DNA from: Gammaproteobacteria bacterium
GTDB taxonomy: Bacteria; Pseudomonadota; Gammaproteobacteria; Pseudomonadales; Azotimanducaceae
Assembly (NCBI GenBank): GCA_026706385.1
Contig: JAPOYV010000080.1
Location: 1 to 51,749, forward strand
Direction of reading: 5' to 3'
Length of the DNA: 51,749 nucleotides
Made by a program: the position numbers and the translations under genes
The notes under the pieces: generated by a model
The model's input: only the letters and a program-made list of their open reading frames with translations
Told to the model about the DNA's origin: nothing
Databases searched by the model: none
Shown: one piece after another, positions 16,928-26,270 of the stretch
Position numbering within the stretch: position 1 is the first letter of the stretch
Layout of the letters: each line of letters starts with the position of its first letter

Positions 16928-17040
16928 GGCGTCTCCGTGAGGCCTGACAGCGCCAATCTAAACACAACCCGGCATGGGCGTCGGTCACCTCAGCCGGGGC
17001 CTGTTGCGCCCGCGCGACCACGAACGTACGTTGTAGATTC

Positions 17041-18396
17041 ATGGCAAGACGTATCGCGCTGGCGGCGGCGATCATTCTCGTCACGTCCGTCCTGGTCATC
17101 CCGCCCGTGCTCGGCGCTCGCGCCCGATCACTGCTCGAGCCGAGCCTGAACGCCGCCGGCGCCTCGCTTGCGCCAAGCGCTGCTCTGGCGATCTCGTTCG
17201 AAGATTGGGACGCCGGGTGGTTTGCCAGCACTTCAACCGCCACGTTGGAGGCTGTATTCCGAACCCCGCCCCCAATCGCTACGGTCTCACCCGAGATCGA
17301 CGAGACGTACCGGGCAACGTTGCCGGGCGTGGTCACGCTGCACCATGGCCCTGTCCCACTTGGCGGCCTGGCCGGCCTCGGTTGGGGAAGCGCGGAATTC
17401 GTCGTCGACGCGACCGCTATTCCCAAGTCGCAGGTATTCCATGCCGAAACCGGGATCCGCGAGGCCGTCCGATTGACTGCCTTGGTGGGCTTCCTCGGCA
17501 ATACGACGATCGGCCTTTCGCTTCGCCCGATCAGCACGACCGAGCCCAGCAGTGGCGCCGAAATGCGCTTCGCCGGGCTCGACGCAACCCTGAGCCTCGG
17601 GCAGGACGGTACCCGGACCGCGTCGACGGGCACGTTGTACGGATTGTCGGCGACCCTGCCCGACGGCACCGTCTTCGAGATCGGCGAGTCCTCGTGGGCC
17701 GGGCGTGGGCACAGGGACTCCGCCGCCGGTCTTTGGCTCGGCGACGGCTCGGCGACGTTGGCCAAGATCGTCGCATCGGGCGCTGGCGCGGCAAGCGCCT
17801 TCGAGCTCGATGACGCTCACATCGAGACGGATCTGGACATCGATGACGAAGTCGTCGTCGGGGTGAATCGAAGCACCGCCGTGGGCGTTCGTCTCCGGGA
17901 CATCCAACTCGACGACGTGGAAATCGGCATCACCATGACGACGCCGGTCGCCGCCATGGCGTCGCTGGGCGAGGATACGGATCGCTCCGGCAGCGACCGG
18001 TCGTTGCCGGCTGACCTCATAGCCGCGATGCTCAAGCAGCCCGCCGCTCTGCGCATAGACCCATTGGCGTTCGAATACCGCGAGATGCCTCTGAACGCGA
18101 CTCTCGATGTCGTATACGAGGGCGATCGACATGCCGGGCGACCGGCTGCACCCAACTTCGACCTTCTCACCAGAGTGACATCCGCGGAGTTGCATCTGTC
18201 GATTCACAAGAACCTGCTCGGGGCGATTGGAATCGATGCACTCGCGAAGCTGGTGCCAGCCATGGCCCGCCTGGATCTCGTGCGCGAGTCGGACGACGAG
18301 TACCTAGTCCATGCGACCTACCGGGACGGGGAACTGCTCTTCGACGGAAAACCGGTCGAACTGCCCCTACTCGTCGCCCTGATGGCCGGGTTTTAG
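17041..18396 (+). CDS. DUF945 / YdgA-like envelope protein
   Basis: A 451-residue protein with one N-terminal hydrophobic segment (residues 4-25), predicting export or inner-membrane anchoring. FEDWDAGWFASTSTATL matches the GWFxST signature of YdgA/DUF945 proteins, which are repetitive beta-rich periplasmic-facing proteins of poorly defined role in gammaproteobacteria. The C-terminal region (LLTRVTSAELHLSIHKNLL) also fits the family. Start ATG at 17041. The upstream 113 bp, shared with the divergent PhyH gene, shows no clear promoter hexamers. Confidence 0.75.
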   Translation: MARRIALAAAIILVTSVLVIPPVLGARARSLLEPSLNAAGASLAPSAALAISFEDWDAGWFASTSTATLEAVFRTPPPIATVSPEIDETYRATLPGVVTLHHGPVPLGGLAGLGWGSAEFVVDATAIPKSQVFHAETGIREAVRLTALVGFLGNTTIGLSLRPISTTEPSSGAEMRFAGLDATLSLGQDGTRTASTGTLYGLSATLPDGTVFEIGESSWAGRGHRDSAAGLWLGDGSATLAKIVASGAGAASAFELDDAHIETDLDIDDEVVVGVNRSTAVGVRLRDIQLDDVEIGITMTTPVAAMASLGEDTDRSGSDRSLPADLIAAMLKQPAALRIDPLAFEYREMPLNATLDVVYEGDRHAGRPAAPNFDLLTRVTSAELHLSIHKNLLGAIGIDALAKLVPAMARLDLVRESDDEYLVHATYRDGELLFDGKPVELPLLVALMAGF

Positions 18397-18475
18397 CGCG
18401 ACGCCAAAGACAAGCGCTTCTGCGTGGGGGATAATCCCCAACCTCAATGCGACGGGTGGGCAGCATTGGGCCGAG

Positions 18476-20269
18476 TTGGACGCGCCAGTCACTCTCCAGC
18501 CGAGGATCGCTGCGTGGTCCTCTTTCGATGACGAATTGAGCACGCTAAACAAAAGCATCCGGAACGAACCCGAAGAGCCTGGTTCCGCGCAGGCGACGCT
18601 GAGCGTGACCGTGCAGGGCGCCGTGGTCGCCGTGATCAATACCGTCGTGATGGTCACCATGATCGTCAGGGCTTCGGACGAAGGTCAGGCGTACCTCTCG
18701 TGGGCGATCTGTTCCGCGTTGCTCATCGGTGGCGCCGTAACAGCTCTGCAGGCGTCCCGAATCGGACGTTTCGGTGCAGGACATCTCCTGTTGTGCGGTG
18801 CCGGACCCCATTTCGTCGCCATCTCGGTCGTGGCCATCAATGCGGGCGGCTGGACTACGCTCGCCAGCCTCATTGTCGTCTCTTCCCTCGTCCAGTTTGC
18901 ATTTGCCGCCTGGCTTCCGTTTTTTCGGAGGATCATCACGCCCGTCGTTTGCGGCGCATCGCTCATGCTGATCTCCATTTCGGTGATTGCCGTCGCCGTG
19001 GACAGGTTGGCGAATGTGCCCGAAGGCACGCCATTGATTGCGAGTCCGCTCGTCGTAGCAGCGACCCTCGGCACCGCAGTTGTGGTTTCTCTGAAAGGCG
19101 CAGGCGTACTGCGACTTTGGGCGCCGCTTACGGGGATCCTGGCCGGCTGTGCCGTCGCCGCGTACTTCGACCTCTACGACCTTGAGTATCTGAAACAGGT
19201 ACCGTGGGTCCAGTTGCCGGATTTCGGCGCGTGGCCCGGCGTCGGTCTGGCTTTGGGAACGGAGTTCTGGACGCTTCTGCCGACTTTCGTACTCGTGACG
19301 CTTGTCGTCGCCGTGAAGATCGGCGGCGATGGTGTCGTGATTCAGCAGGTTTCGCTACGCCGACCACGAGCCATCGACTTCCGCGTAGTGCAAGGCACTG
19401 TCAACGCGAGTGGCGTAGGAGGGCTCTTGTCCGGCTTGGCTGGGACGCCACCCACCGTGCCCTATTCGCCGTCCAGCATTTCCTTGATCAATCTGACAGG
19501 CATTGCGTTTCGCGGCATCGGCTATTGGATCAGCGGTGTACTCATCCTGCTCGCGTTCTTCCCCAAGATCACGGGCTTGTTGCTCGCCGCCCCCAGCGCC
19601 GTCGTGGCTTCCCTGCTGCTGATGGTGATGGGAATGCTCCTCGTCGAAGGCATGCGCATGCTCTTCAGGGAAGGGCTCGATCAGCGCAACACGGTGATCG
19701 TTGCGACAACCCTCTCGGTCGGGCTCGGGGTGGAGAGCCTGGACCTCTTCGGCGTGCGGGCGGATGCGCTCTGGGTCTCAATCCTCGCAAACGGCACGAC
19801 CGCTGGCATCCTGGTGATGGTCGCCCTGACTACGCTCTTGGAATTGACCAGCCCACGCAGCAAGAAGCTCGAGGTGGAACTTGCGGCATCGTCCCTCGCC
19901 AGAATCGACGCCTTTCTGCAGAACTTCGCGAACGACATCGGATGGAACGAGGGGTCGGCCAATCGGCTCCGCGCATCCGGCGAGGAGTCCTTGCAGTGTC
20001 TTCTGTCCTCGGCAACCGAGGACGATGCCGCGGATACTCGACTCATCATTGTGGTCCGCTCACAGGACGATGCCGTGGAAGTGGACTTGCTGTCCGTCTT
20101 CGAAGAACAGAACATCGAAGATCGACTCGCCTACATGAGCGAGGAAGCCGAAGTCAACGATGACCGCGAACTGTCCTTCCGACTATTGCGCCACTACGCG
20201 TCGGCGGTTCACCATAGGAAGTACCACGGCGTCGACGTCGTGACCGTGCGAGTCGAAGCGACGGGATAA
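18476..20269 (+). CDS. NCS2-type permease fused to a degenerate HATPase-like domain
   Basis: 597-residue inner-membrane protein. Residues ~45-465 carry about 12-14 hydrophobic segments. The half around GLAGTPPTVPYSPSSISLINLTG and the following FFPKITGLLLAAPSAVV resembles the core of nucleobase:cation symporter-2 (SLC23, xanthine/uracil) permeases. Residues ~470-597 are soluble and look like an RsbW/SpoIIAB-type histidine-kinase-like ATPase. However, the N-box position reads EESLQ (Asn replaced by Gln) and no DxGxG box is seen, so ATP binding is doubtful. The TTG start at 18476 is uncertain; no ATG exists before residue 59. A hairpin follows the stop. Confidence 0.75.
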   Translation: MDAPVTLQPRIAAWSSFDDELSTLNKSIRNEPEEPGSAQATLSVTVQGAVVAVINTVVMVTMIVRASDEGQAYLSWAICSALLIGGAVTALQASRIGRFGAGHLLLCGAGPHFVAISVVAINAGGWTTLASLIVVSSLVQFAFAAWLPFFRRIITPVVCGASLMLISISVIAVAVDRLANVPEGTPLIASPLVVAATLGTAVVVSLKGAGVLRLWAPLTGILAGCAVAAYFDLYDLEYLKQVPWVQLPDFGAWPGVGLALGTEFWTLLPTFVLVTLVVAVKIGGDGVVIQQVSLRRPRAIDFRVVQGTVNASGVGGLLSGLAGTPPTVPYSPSSISLINLTGIAFRGIGYWISGVLILLAFFPKITGLLLAAPSAVVASLLLMVMGMLLVEGMRMLFREGLDQRNTVIVATTLSVGLGVESLDLFGVRADALWVSILANGTTAGILVMVALTTLLELTSPRSKKLEVELAASSLARIDAFLQNFANDIGWNEGSANRLRASGEESLQCLLSSATEDDAADTRLIIVVRSQDDAVEVDLLSVFEEQNIEDRLAYMSEEAEVNDDRELSFRLLRHYASAVHHRKYHGVDVVTVRVEATG

Positions 20270-20310
20270 GTCGAGGCAACGGCGGCCGTTCCGCCTTGAG
20301 TTGCCTCGAC
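20270..20310. terminator. Convergent-gene hairpin
   Basis: A 10-bp perfect stem (GTCGAGGCAA at 20270-20279 with TTGCCTCGAC at 20301-20310) encloses a second 5-bp stem (GGCGG at 20281-20285 with CCGCC at 20291-20295). It starts one base after the permease stop and ends 15 bp before the convergent DUF1330 stop, as expected for a bidirectional terminator. No T-run is present. Confidence 0.6.
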
Positions 20311-20325
20311 CGGCGGAAGCCCGGG

Positions 20326-20613
20326 TCAAACGCCCTCGACGAGTATCACGTTCGCGTTGGCCGACCGCTCCCGGATGCCTTTAAGCTCTGTGTACTCGGG
20401 CGAACTGAGCCACGCCCGTGCCGCTCCGACATCGTCGAATTCCACCACGACCAGGCGATCCGCGGACCAACTGCCTTCGATTACCTCGAGACTGCCACCG
20501 CGCACGAGGTACCGTCCGCCGTGGGCAGCAACGGTTGCGCCGATCCGCTCCCGAAAGTCCGAGAAAGTACCTTCATCCAATACTTCATCATTGACGATCA
20601 CGTATGCCGCCAT
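20326..20613 (-). CDS. DUF1330 family protein
   Basis: Small (95 residues) protein of the dimeric alpha/beta-barrel type, DUF1330. It shows the family pattern MAAYVIVNDEVLD, YLVRGG, and a VVEFDDVGAARAWLSSPEY segment. Function unknown; the fold is shared with EthD-like and monooxygenase-like proteins. A strong AGGAGGG lies 8 nt before the ATG. It starts 46 bp after the beta-RFAP-synthase-like gene on the same strand, so it may be the third gene of that cassette. Confidence 0.85.
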   Translation of the reverse strand: MAAYVIVNDEVLDEGTFSDFRERIGATVAAHGGRYLVRGGSLEVIEGSWSADRLVVVEFDDVGAARAWLSSPEYTELKGIRERSANANVILVEGV

Positions 20614-20659
20614 GTTGTTTCCCTCCTAGTTTTGGGTTGATCCAAGGCAAAACGTCCGT

Positions 20660-21676
20660 TCAGGCCACCGATGCCAGTTGCATCCCGGAATTGTTCGCCC
20701 GAGTGCAGACGATTCGTCCCGGAGTCGCGGCCTCGTTCCTCAGCTCGCTCCGCAGGTTTGCCGACACCTCGTCATCGGAGAACTTCGTCGCATCAAAGAA
20801 ACCAAAGATGGTCGCGCCCGTCGATGAGAGTCCGCATCCGTGGATTCCGTCAGTCGCGCAAAACGCCGCCCTCACGGACCGAAGCGGTTCGATGTCGGGC
20901 CGCGCCCAGTGTCGTCGCTTCCAGCCCACATCCTGAAGAGCGCTGACGGAAGAGCCGAAGGTCTCGAGATCAAGCTCCCGCAAAGCCGGCAAAAGGAGCA
21001 TGAGGATGATGTGGGACGTCGACTGCGCCTCATCCAGCGGGATCGGCGTGTTCGCGAGCATGAAATCAAGCTCGTCGGCGCCCGATAGACCTTGGTGACG
21101 GCTCGGAATGAAGAGTGCGACCCCCCAGGTGAGGGGGAAGTCGCTGCGCATGAGGAGCGGTGGTTGACCCGCCTGCGTCGCAAAGCGGGACGGGGCGAAC
21201 GACTTTTTCTGCATCCGCACGGAGTGACCGCCATCAAGCAGAAACCCCCCACAAGTGAACGCCCTGATTCCGATTCCCGACGTCCCTCCCCGGTTGGAGA
21301 TAGCTCCCAGCTCTGACGTCGGATGGTTCAACCCGAATCGTTGGTTCAGCGCATTTAAGATTGCGAGCCTGATCTGCGTCCCAGATCCCAATCCCTGGTG
21401 TGGCGGGATCATCTGGCGGATGTGGATTTCGATGCGCGGTTCCACCTGGAGAATCTCGCTGCCCGCCGCGATTTCAGCCAAGACGATCGCCCGCTCGCTA
21501 GGGGCACCTCCTCGAACCACCGTTCGCTCGTGCGGACCAAACTCCAGTGACAAGCATGGATCTTGGATCGAAAGGCCGAGACTGCCGTCGATACGGCCAA
21601 GCTCGCCGTTCATGTCGATCAGCGTGAAGTGCAGCCGCGAGGGAGTGCTAATCCGATGAGTCAAGGTCGAGCACAT
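20660..21676 (-). CDS. Beta-ribofuranosylaminobenzene 5'-phosphate synthase-like GHMP protein
   Basis: A 338-residue GHMP-superfamily protein resembling beta-RFAP synthase, which joins PRPP to p-aminobenzoate with loss of CO2 to start tetrahydromethanopterin synthesis. The N-terminus (TPSRLHFTLIDMNG) and the phosphate-binding loop PPHQGLGSGTQ (91-101) are characteristic, followed by GGTSGIGI. The ATG at 21676 is chosen (a start 30 nt upstream is possible); it overlaps the TrpB2 3' end by 29 bp, indicating coupling. No other methanopterin or C1-transfer genes occur in the window, so the true aromatic acceptor is unknown. Confidence 0.75.
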   Translation of the reverse strand: MCSTLTHRISTPSRLHFTLIDMNGELGRIDGSLGLSIQDPCLSLEFGPHERTVVRGGAPSERAIVLAEIAAGSEILQVEPRIEIHIRQMIPPHQGLGSGTQIRLAILNALNQRFGLNHPTSELGAISNRGGTSGIGIRAFTCGGFLLDGGHSVRMQKKSFAPSRFATQAGQPPLLMRSDFPLTWGVALFIPSRHQGLSGADELDFMLANTPIPLDEAQSTSHIILMLLLPALRELDLETFGSSVSALQDVGWKRRHWARPDIEPLRSVRAAFCATDGIHGCGLSSTGATIFGFFDATKFSDDEVSANLRSELRNEAATPGRIVCTRANNSGMQLASVA

Positions 21677-22994
21677 CGGAAAATCCCTGCAGATCGAGAT
21701 AGCCATGGCCCGACAGGCAGAACACGATCACCTGCTTCTGCCCAGTTCTCGACGCATCCTTCGCTGCATCGATGGCACCCAGGACGGCATGGGCGCTTTC
21801 CGGCGCTGCAAGAACGCCTTCGGTCTTCAGGAACAGGCGTCCCGCGTCGAAGACCTCGCTCTGGCCAAAGGTCCGGGTGCCGACCACGTCGTTCTTGACC
21901 AGTGCCGAGAGTACGGGCGTCTTGCCGTGATAGCGCAATCCGCCGGAGTGGACCGGCGGCGGCACGAATCGATGGCCGAGCGTGTACATGAGGATCCGCG
22001 GTGTCAGCTCGGAGAAGTCGGCCCAGTCGTATCGGTACTCGCCCCGGCTCAACGTTGGTATCGATTCCGGCTCTATGGCGCGGAACTCGATGGGGCTGCC
22101 GCCGACTTTCTCCGGGACGAACGGCGCTATGAACCCCGTGAAATTGCTGCCTCCCCCGACACAGCCGATCATCAGGCTCGGCGAGCGATCGATCTGTTCG
22201 AGTTGCAGCTTCGTCTCCAAGCCGATGATGGATTGATGGAGAACGGCGTAGTAGGACATGCAGCCCAACGCAAGCCGTCTGCCGCGATCCTCCTTGACGA
22301 ATTCGATGGCTTCGCTCATGCCGATACCGAGACTGCCGGAATTCTCAGGGTCGTCCTTGAGGATCTCCCGTCCCGTTTTCGTCAGCCGGCTCGGCGAGGA
22401 GTAGACGTCCGCGCCCGCCATGCCCATCAGGTAGCGACGATACGGCTTCTCCTCGTAGCTCTTTCGAATCATGAACACATCGCAACCGAGTCCGAGCGTT
22501 TCGCACGCCATCGCCAGCGCCGCTCCCCACTGCCCGGCGCCCGTATCTGTGACCATGCTATGGGTCTCAGAGTTTTCTTCGCGGGCGGCGTAGTAGGCCT
22601 GAACCAAGGCCGTGTTGAACTTGTGGCTTCCCGCAGGATTGAGATCTTCGCGCTTGTAGTAGATCTCGGCAGGGGTCCCCAGATGTCTCTCGAGTGAACG
22701 GGCCCTCACCAACGGGGATGGACGGTAACGACGGTAGACGTCCGCTATGAATTCCGGGATCTCGATCCACGGATCGGTCCGGTATCTGCCTTCCTGCAGC
22801 TCGATTCGAAGACATTCGAGCGGCCACAGCCAGTCGTAGTCTTCGATTTCGACGCGTCGGTCCTCGACCGGATGCAGTGGCCTCGGAACATCGAACGGGA
22901 GTTCGGCCACCATGTTGTACCAGTTCCGGGGAAGCTGCGACTCCGGAAGGTAGATCTTGTTTTCGCTCGCTGTCACACGGTCAATCCCGGGCAC
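21648..22994 (-). CDS. TrpB2-type tryptophan synthase beta-like PLP enzyme
   Basis: Fold-type II PLP enzyme, 448 residues, of the TrpB2 class (longer N-terminus than TrpB1, not dependent on TrpA). Visible: N-terminal WYNMVAELP and RPLHP segment, PLP lysine K125 in NPAGSHKFNTAL, glycine-rich phosphate loop GCVGGGSNF, and the insert SGGLRYHGKTPVLS typical of this class. It normally condenses indole and serine. Here there is no trpA, and it overlaps a beta-RFAP-synthase-like gene, so it may serve another pathway using serine and an aromatic nucleophile. GTG at 22994, or GTG 18 nt downstream, is the start; neither has a convincing Shine-Dalgarno. Confidence 0.85.
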   Translation of the reverse strand: MPGIDRVTASENKIYLPESQLPRNWYNMVAELPFDVPRPLHPVEDRRVEIEDYDWLWPLECLRIELQEGRYRTDPWIEIPEFIADVYRRYRPSPLVRARSLERHLGTPAEIYYKREDLNPAGSHKFNTALVQAYYAAREENSETHSMVTDTGAGQWGAALAMACETLGLGCDVFMIRKSYEEKPYRRYLMGMAGADVYSSPSRLTKTGREILKDDPENSGSLGIGMSEAIEFVKEDRGRRLALGCMSYYAVLHQSIIGLETKLQLEQIDRSPSLMIGCVGGGSNFTGFIAPFVPEKVGGSPIEFRAIEPESIPTLSRGEYRYDWADFSELTPRILMYTLGHRFVPPPVHSGGLRYHGKTPVLSALVKNDVVGTRTFGQSEVFDAGRLFLKTEGVLAAPESAHAVLGAIDAAKDASRTGQKQVIVFCLSGHGYLDLQGFSDVLDLDSSD

Positions 22995-23156
22995 GGTTTT
23001 ACATTCGGGAGGCGACAGTCGGCCAAAGGCGTCCCAAGGACGGGAACCCGTCCCGGCACCGGATCAAGAAGCCTCTGGCGATGGCCAACCCCTACCACGA
23101 GCATACCGAGGCATGGACGAAGCGTCCATCGCGGGTGCGAACGGCGCCTGGATGTT

Positions 23157-25013
<1,857 letters not shown>

Positions 25014-25017
25014 GGCA

Positions 25018-25890
25018 TTAGGCGGCGACGTCTCCCACCGCGTCGAAGTAGGCGTGCGCCGCGGCCAGGTGGTCGTCTACCGTGCGGTTGCCCGCGTTGT
25101 GGGTGGCGACGGCGATATGCGTGCAGTCGAGGTCCACCCAGCGCGATGCGTGGTTCTGCCAGCGTTCCGGCGTGCCGCCGCGAAACTGGGCCTGGGCCTG
25201 GATTCCGAAGCCGTCCCACGTAAGGCCAGCTGCTTCCCGGTGGGCGCGGATCTGGCGCAGTGCATTGGCCGAGCCTTCACCCGGACCGCCAAGCGGCACC
25301 CAGCCGTCGCCGATGAGCGCACAGCGCTTGAGCAGCGCCGGCGCGCCGCCACCGAACCAGATCGGCACGGGCCGGGTCGGTCGCGGGAGGATGCTCGCCT
25401 TGGTCACGGTGTGGAAGTCGCCCCCGTAGGTGAGGTTGTCCGACTCCCAGAGCTTCCGCATCACGTCGACCTGCTCTTCCTGGCGCTTCCCTCGCCGCGC
25501 GAACGGGACATCGAGGGCCTCGTACTCCACTTCGTTCCAGCCCGTGCCGATGCCGAGCCGGAACCGGTTGCCCGACAGGATCGCAAGCTCGGCCGCCTGT
25601 TTCGCCACCAGCGCGGCCTGGCGCTGCGGCAGGATCAGCACGGCGGTCGCGAACTCGATCGTATCCGTCACCGCCGCCATGAACGAGAACACCGTGAACG
25701 GTTCGTGGAAGGCCACGTCCTTGTCGTACGGGCCCGTCCAGCCGCCCGGCCTGTCCGGATCGGCACCGAGGACGTGGTCGTAGATGAGCATGTGGTCGGC
25801 ACCGAGAGCCTCGGCACCCTGGGCGTAGGCCTTGATCGCACCCGGATCCGTGCCGATTTCGTGGTGCGGAAAAACGACGCCGAGTTTCAT
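25018..25890 (-). CDS. LLM-class (luciferase-like) F420/flavin-dependent oxidoreductase
   Basis: A 290-residue TIM-barrel oxidoreductase of the luciferase-like monooxygenase superfamily. Typical segments are GVVFPHHEIGTDP at the N-terminus, LGADHMLIYDHVLG, the FATAVLILPQRQAALVAKQAA strand-helix, and GIGTGWNEVEYEAL. The sequence resembles TIGR03619-like probable F420-dependent members. Whether F420 or FMN is used cannot be told here. It precedes yheS by 4 bp, with no obvious shared function. Confidence 0.85.
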   Translation of the reverse strand: MKLGVVFPHHEIGTDPGAIKAYAQGAEALGADHMLIYDHVLGADPDRPGGWTGPYDKDVAFHEPFTVFSFMAAVTDTIEFATAVLILPQRQAALVAKQAAELAILSGNRFRLGIGTGWNEVEYEALDVPFARRGKRQEEQVDVMRKLWESDNLTYGGDFHTVTKASILPRPTRPVPIWFGGGAPALLKRCALIGDGWVPLGGPGEGSANALRQIRAHREAAGLTWDGFGIQAQAQFRGGTPERWQNHASRWVDLDCTHIAVATHNAGNRTVDDHLAAAHAYFDAVGDVAA

Positions 25891-25998
25891 CGGTGCTCCT
25901 AGGTCGGTCAGTGGGAAGCGGCGAGCCTAGTGCGGCGGGACCGCTGATGCAATTCGTCACATGCGCTGCGTCGCAGACGAGCGGTACTGCAGACAGCT

Positions 25999-26196
25999 TC
26001 ACCTGCTGCGTTCCGACTTGTAGCTGTAACAGCGGTCCCAATCCAACGTCCCGAACAGCTCAACCAGGCTCTTCCGTTCGCGCCGATCGACGAACTCCCG
26101 GAGCGCCTTGTTGACAGTTGCCCGCTCGGTCTTCTCCCCGCCGATCTCCAGCGCCCTTTTCAGCAATTCGGGATCGACAGCCAGATTCGTAGTCAT
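25999..26196 (-). CDS. vapB: Orphan VapB-type antitoxin
   Basis: A 65-residue protein typical of VapB antitoxins (VapB_antitoxin/DUF2191). The ribbon-helix-helix N-terminus is MTTNLAVDPELLKRALEIGG, followed by RATVNKALREFVDRRE and a toxin-binding tail LVELFGTLDWD. A VapC PIN toxin would be expected immediately downstream, but only 108 bp separate it from the LLM gene and they contain no PIN start motif. It is therefore an orphan, either a relic or an antidote to a distant toxin. A short palindrome GTAG-CGC-CTAC (26199-26209) just upstream of the ATG could be its operator. Confidence 0.75.
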   Translation of the reverse strand: MTTNLAVDPELLKRALEIGGEKTERATVNKALREFVDRRERKSLVELFGTLDWDRCYSYKSERSR

Positions 26197-26270
26197 CGGT
26201 AGCGCCTACGTGAACGACTGTCGCTTACAGACTGGTGCCAACCACAAGGGGTGTCAACCTGCCGTGTTGG

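Noticed and set aside
20660-22994. Tetrahydromethanopterin (C1-transfer) operon
   Set aside because: Only the beta-RFAP-synthase-like gene fits; no fae, mtdB, mch, fhc or other methanopterin genes in 51.7 kb.
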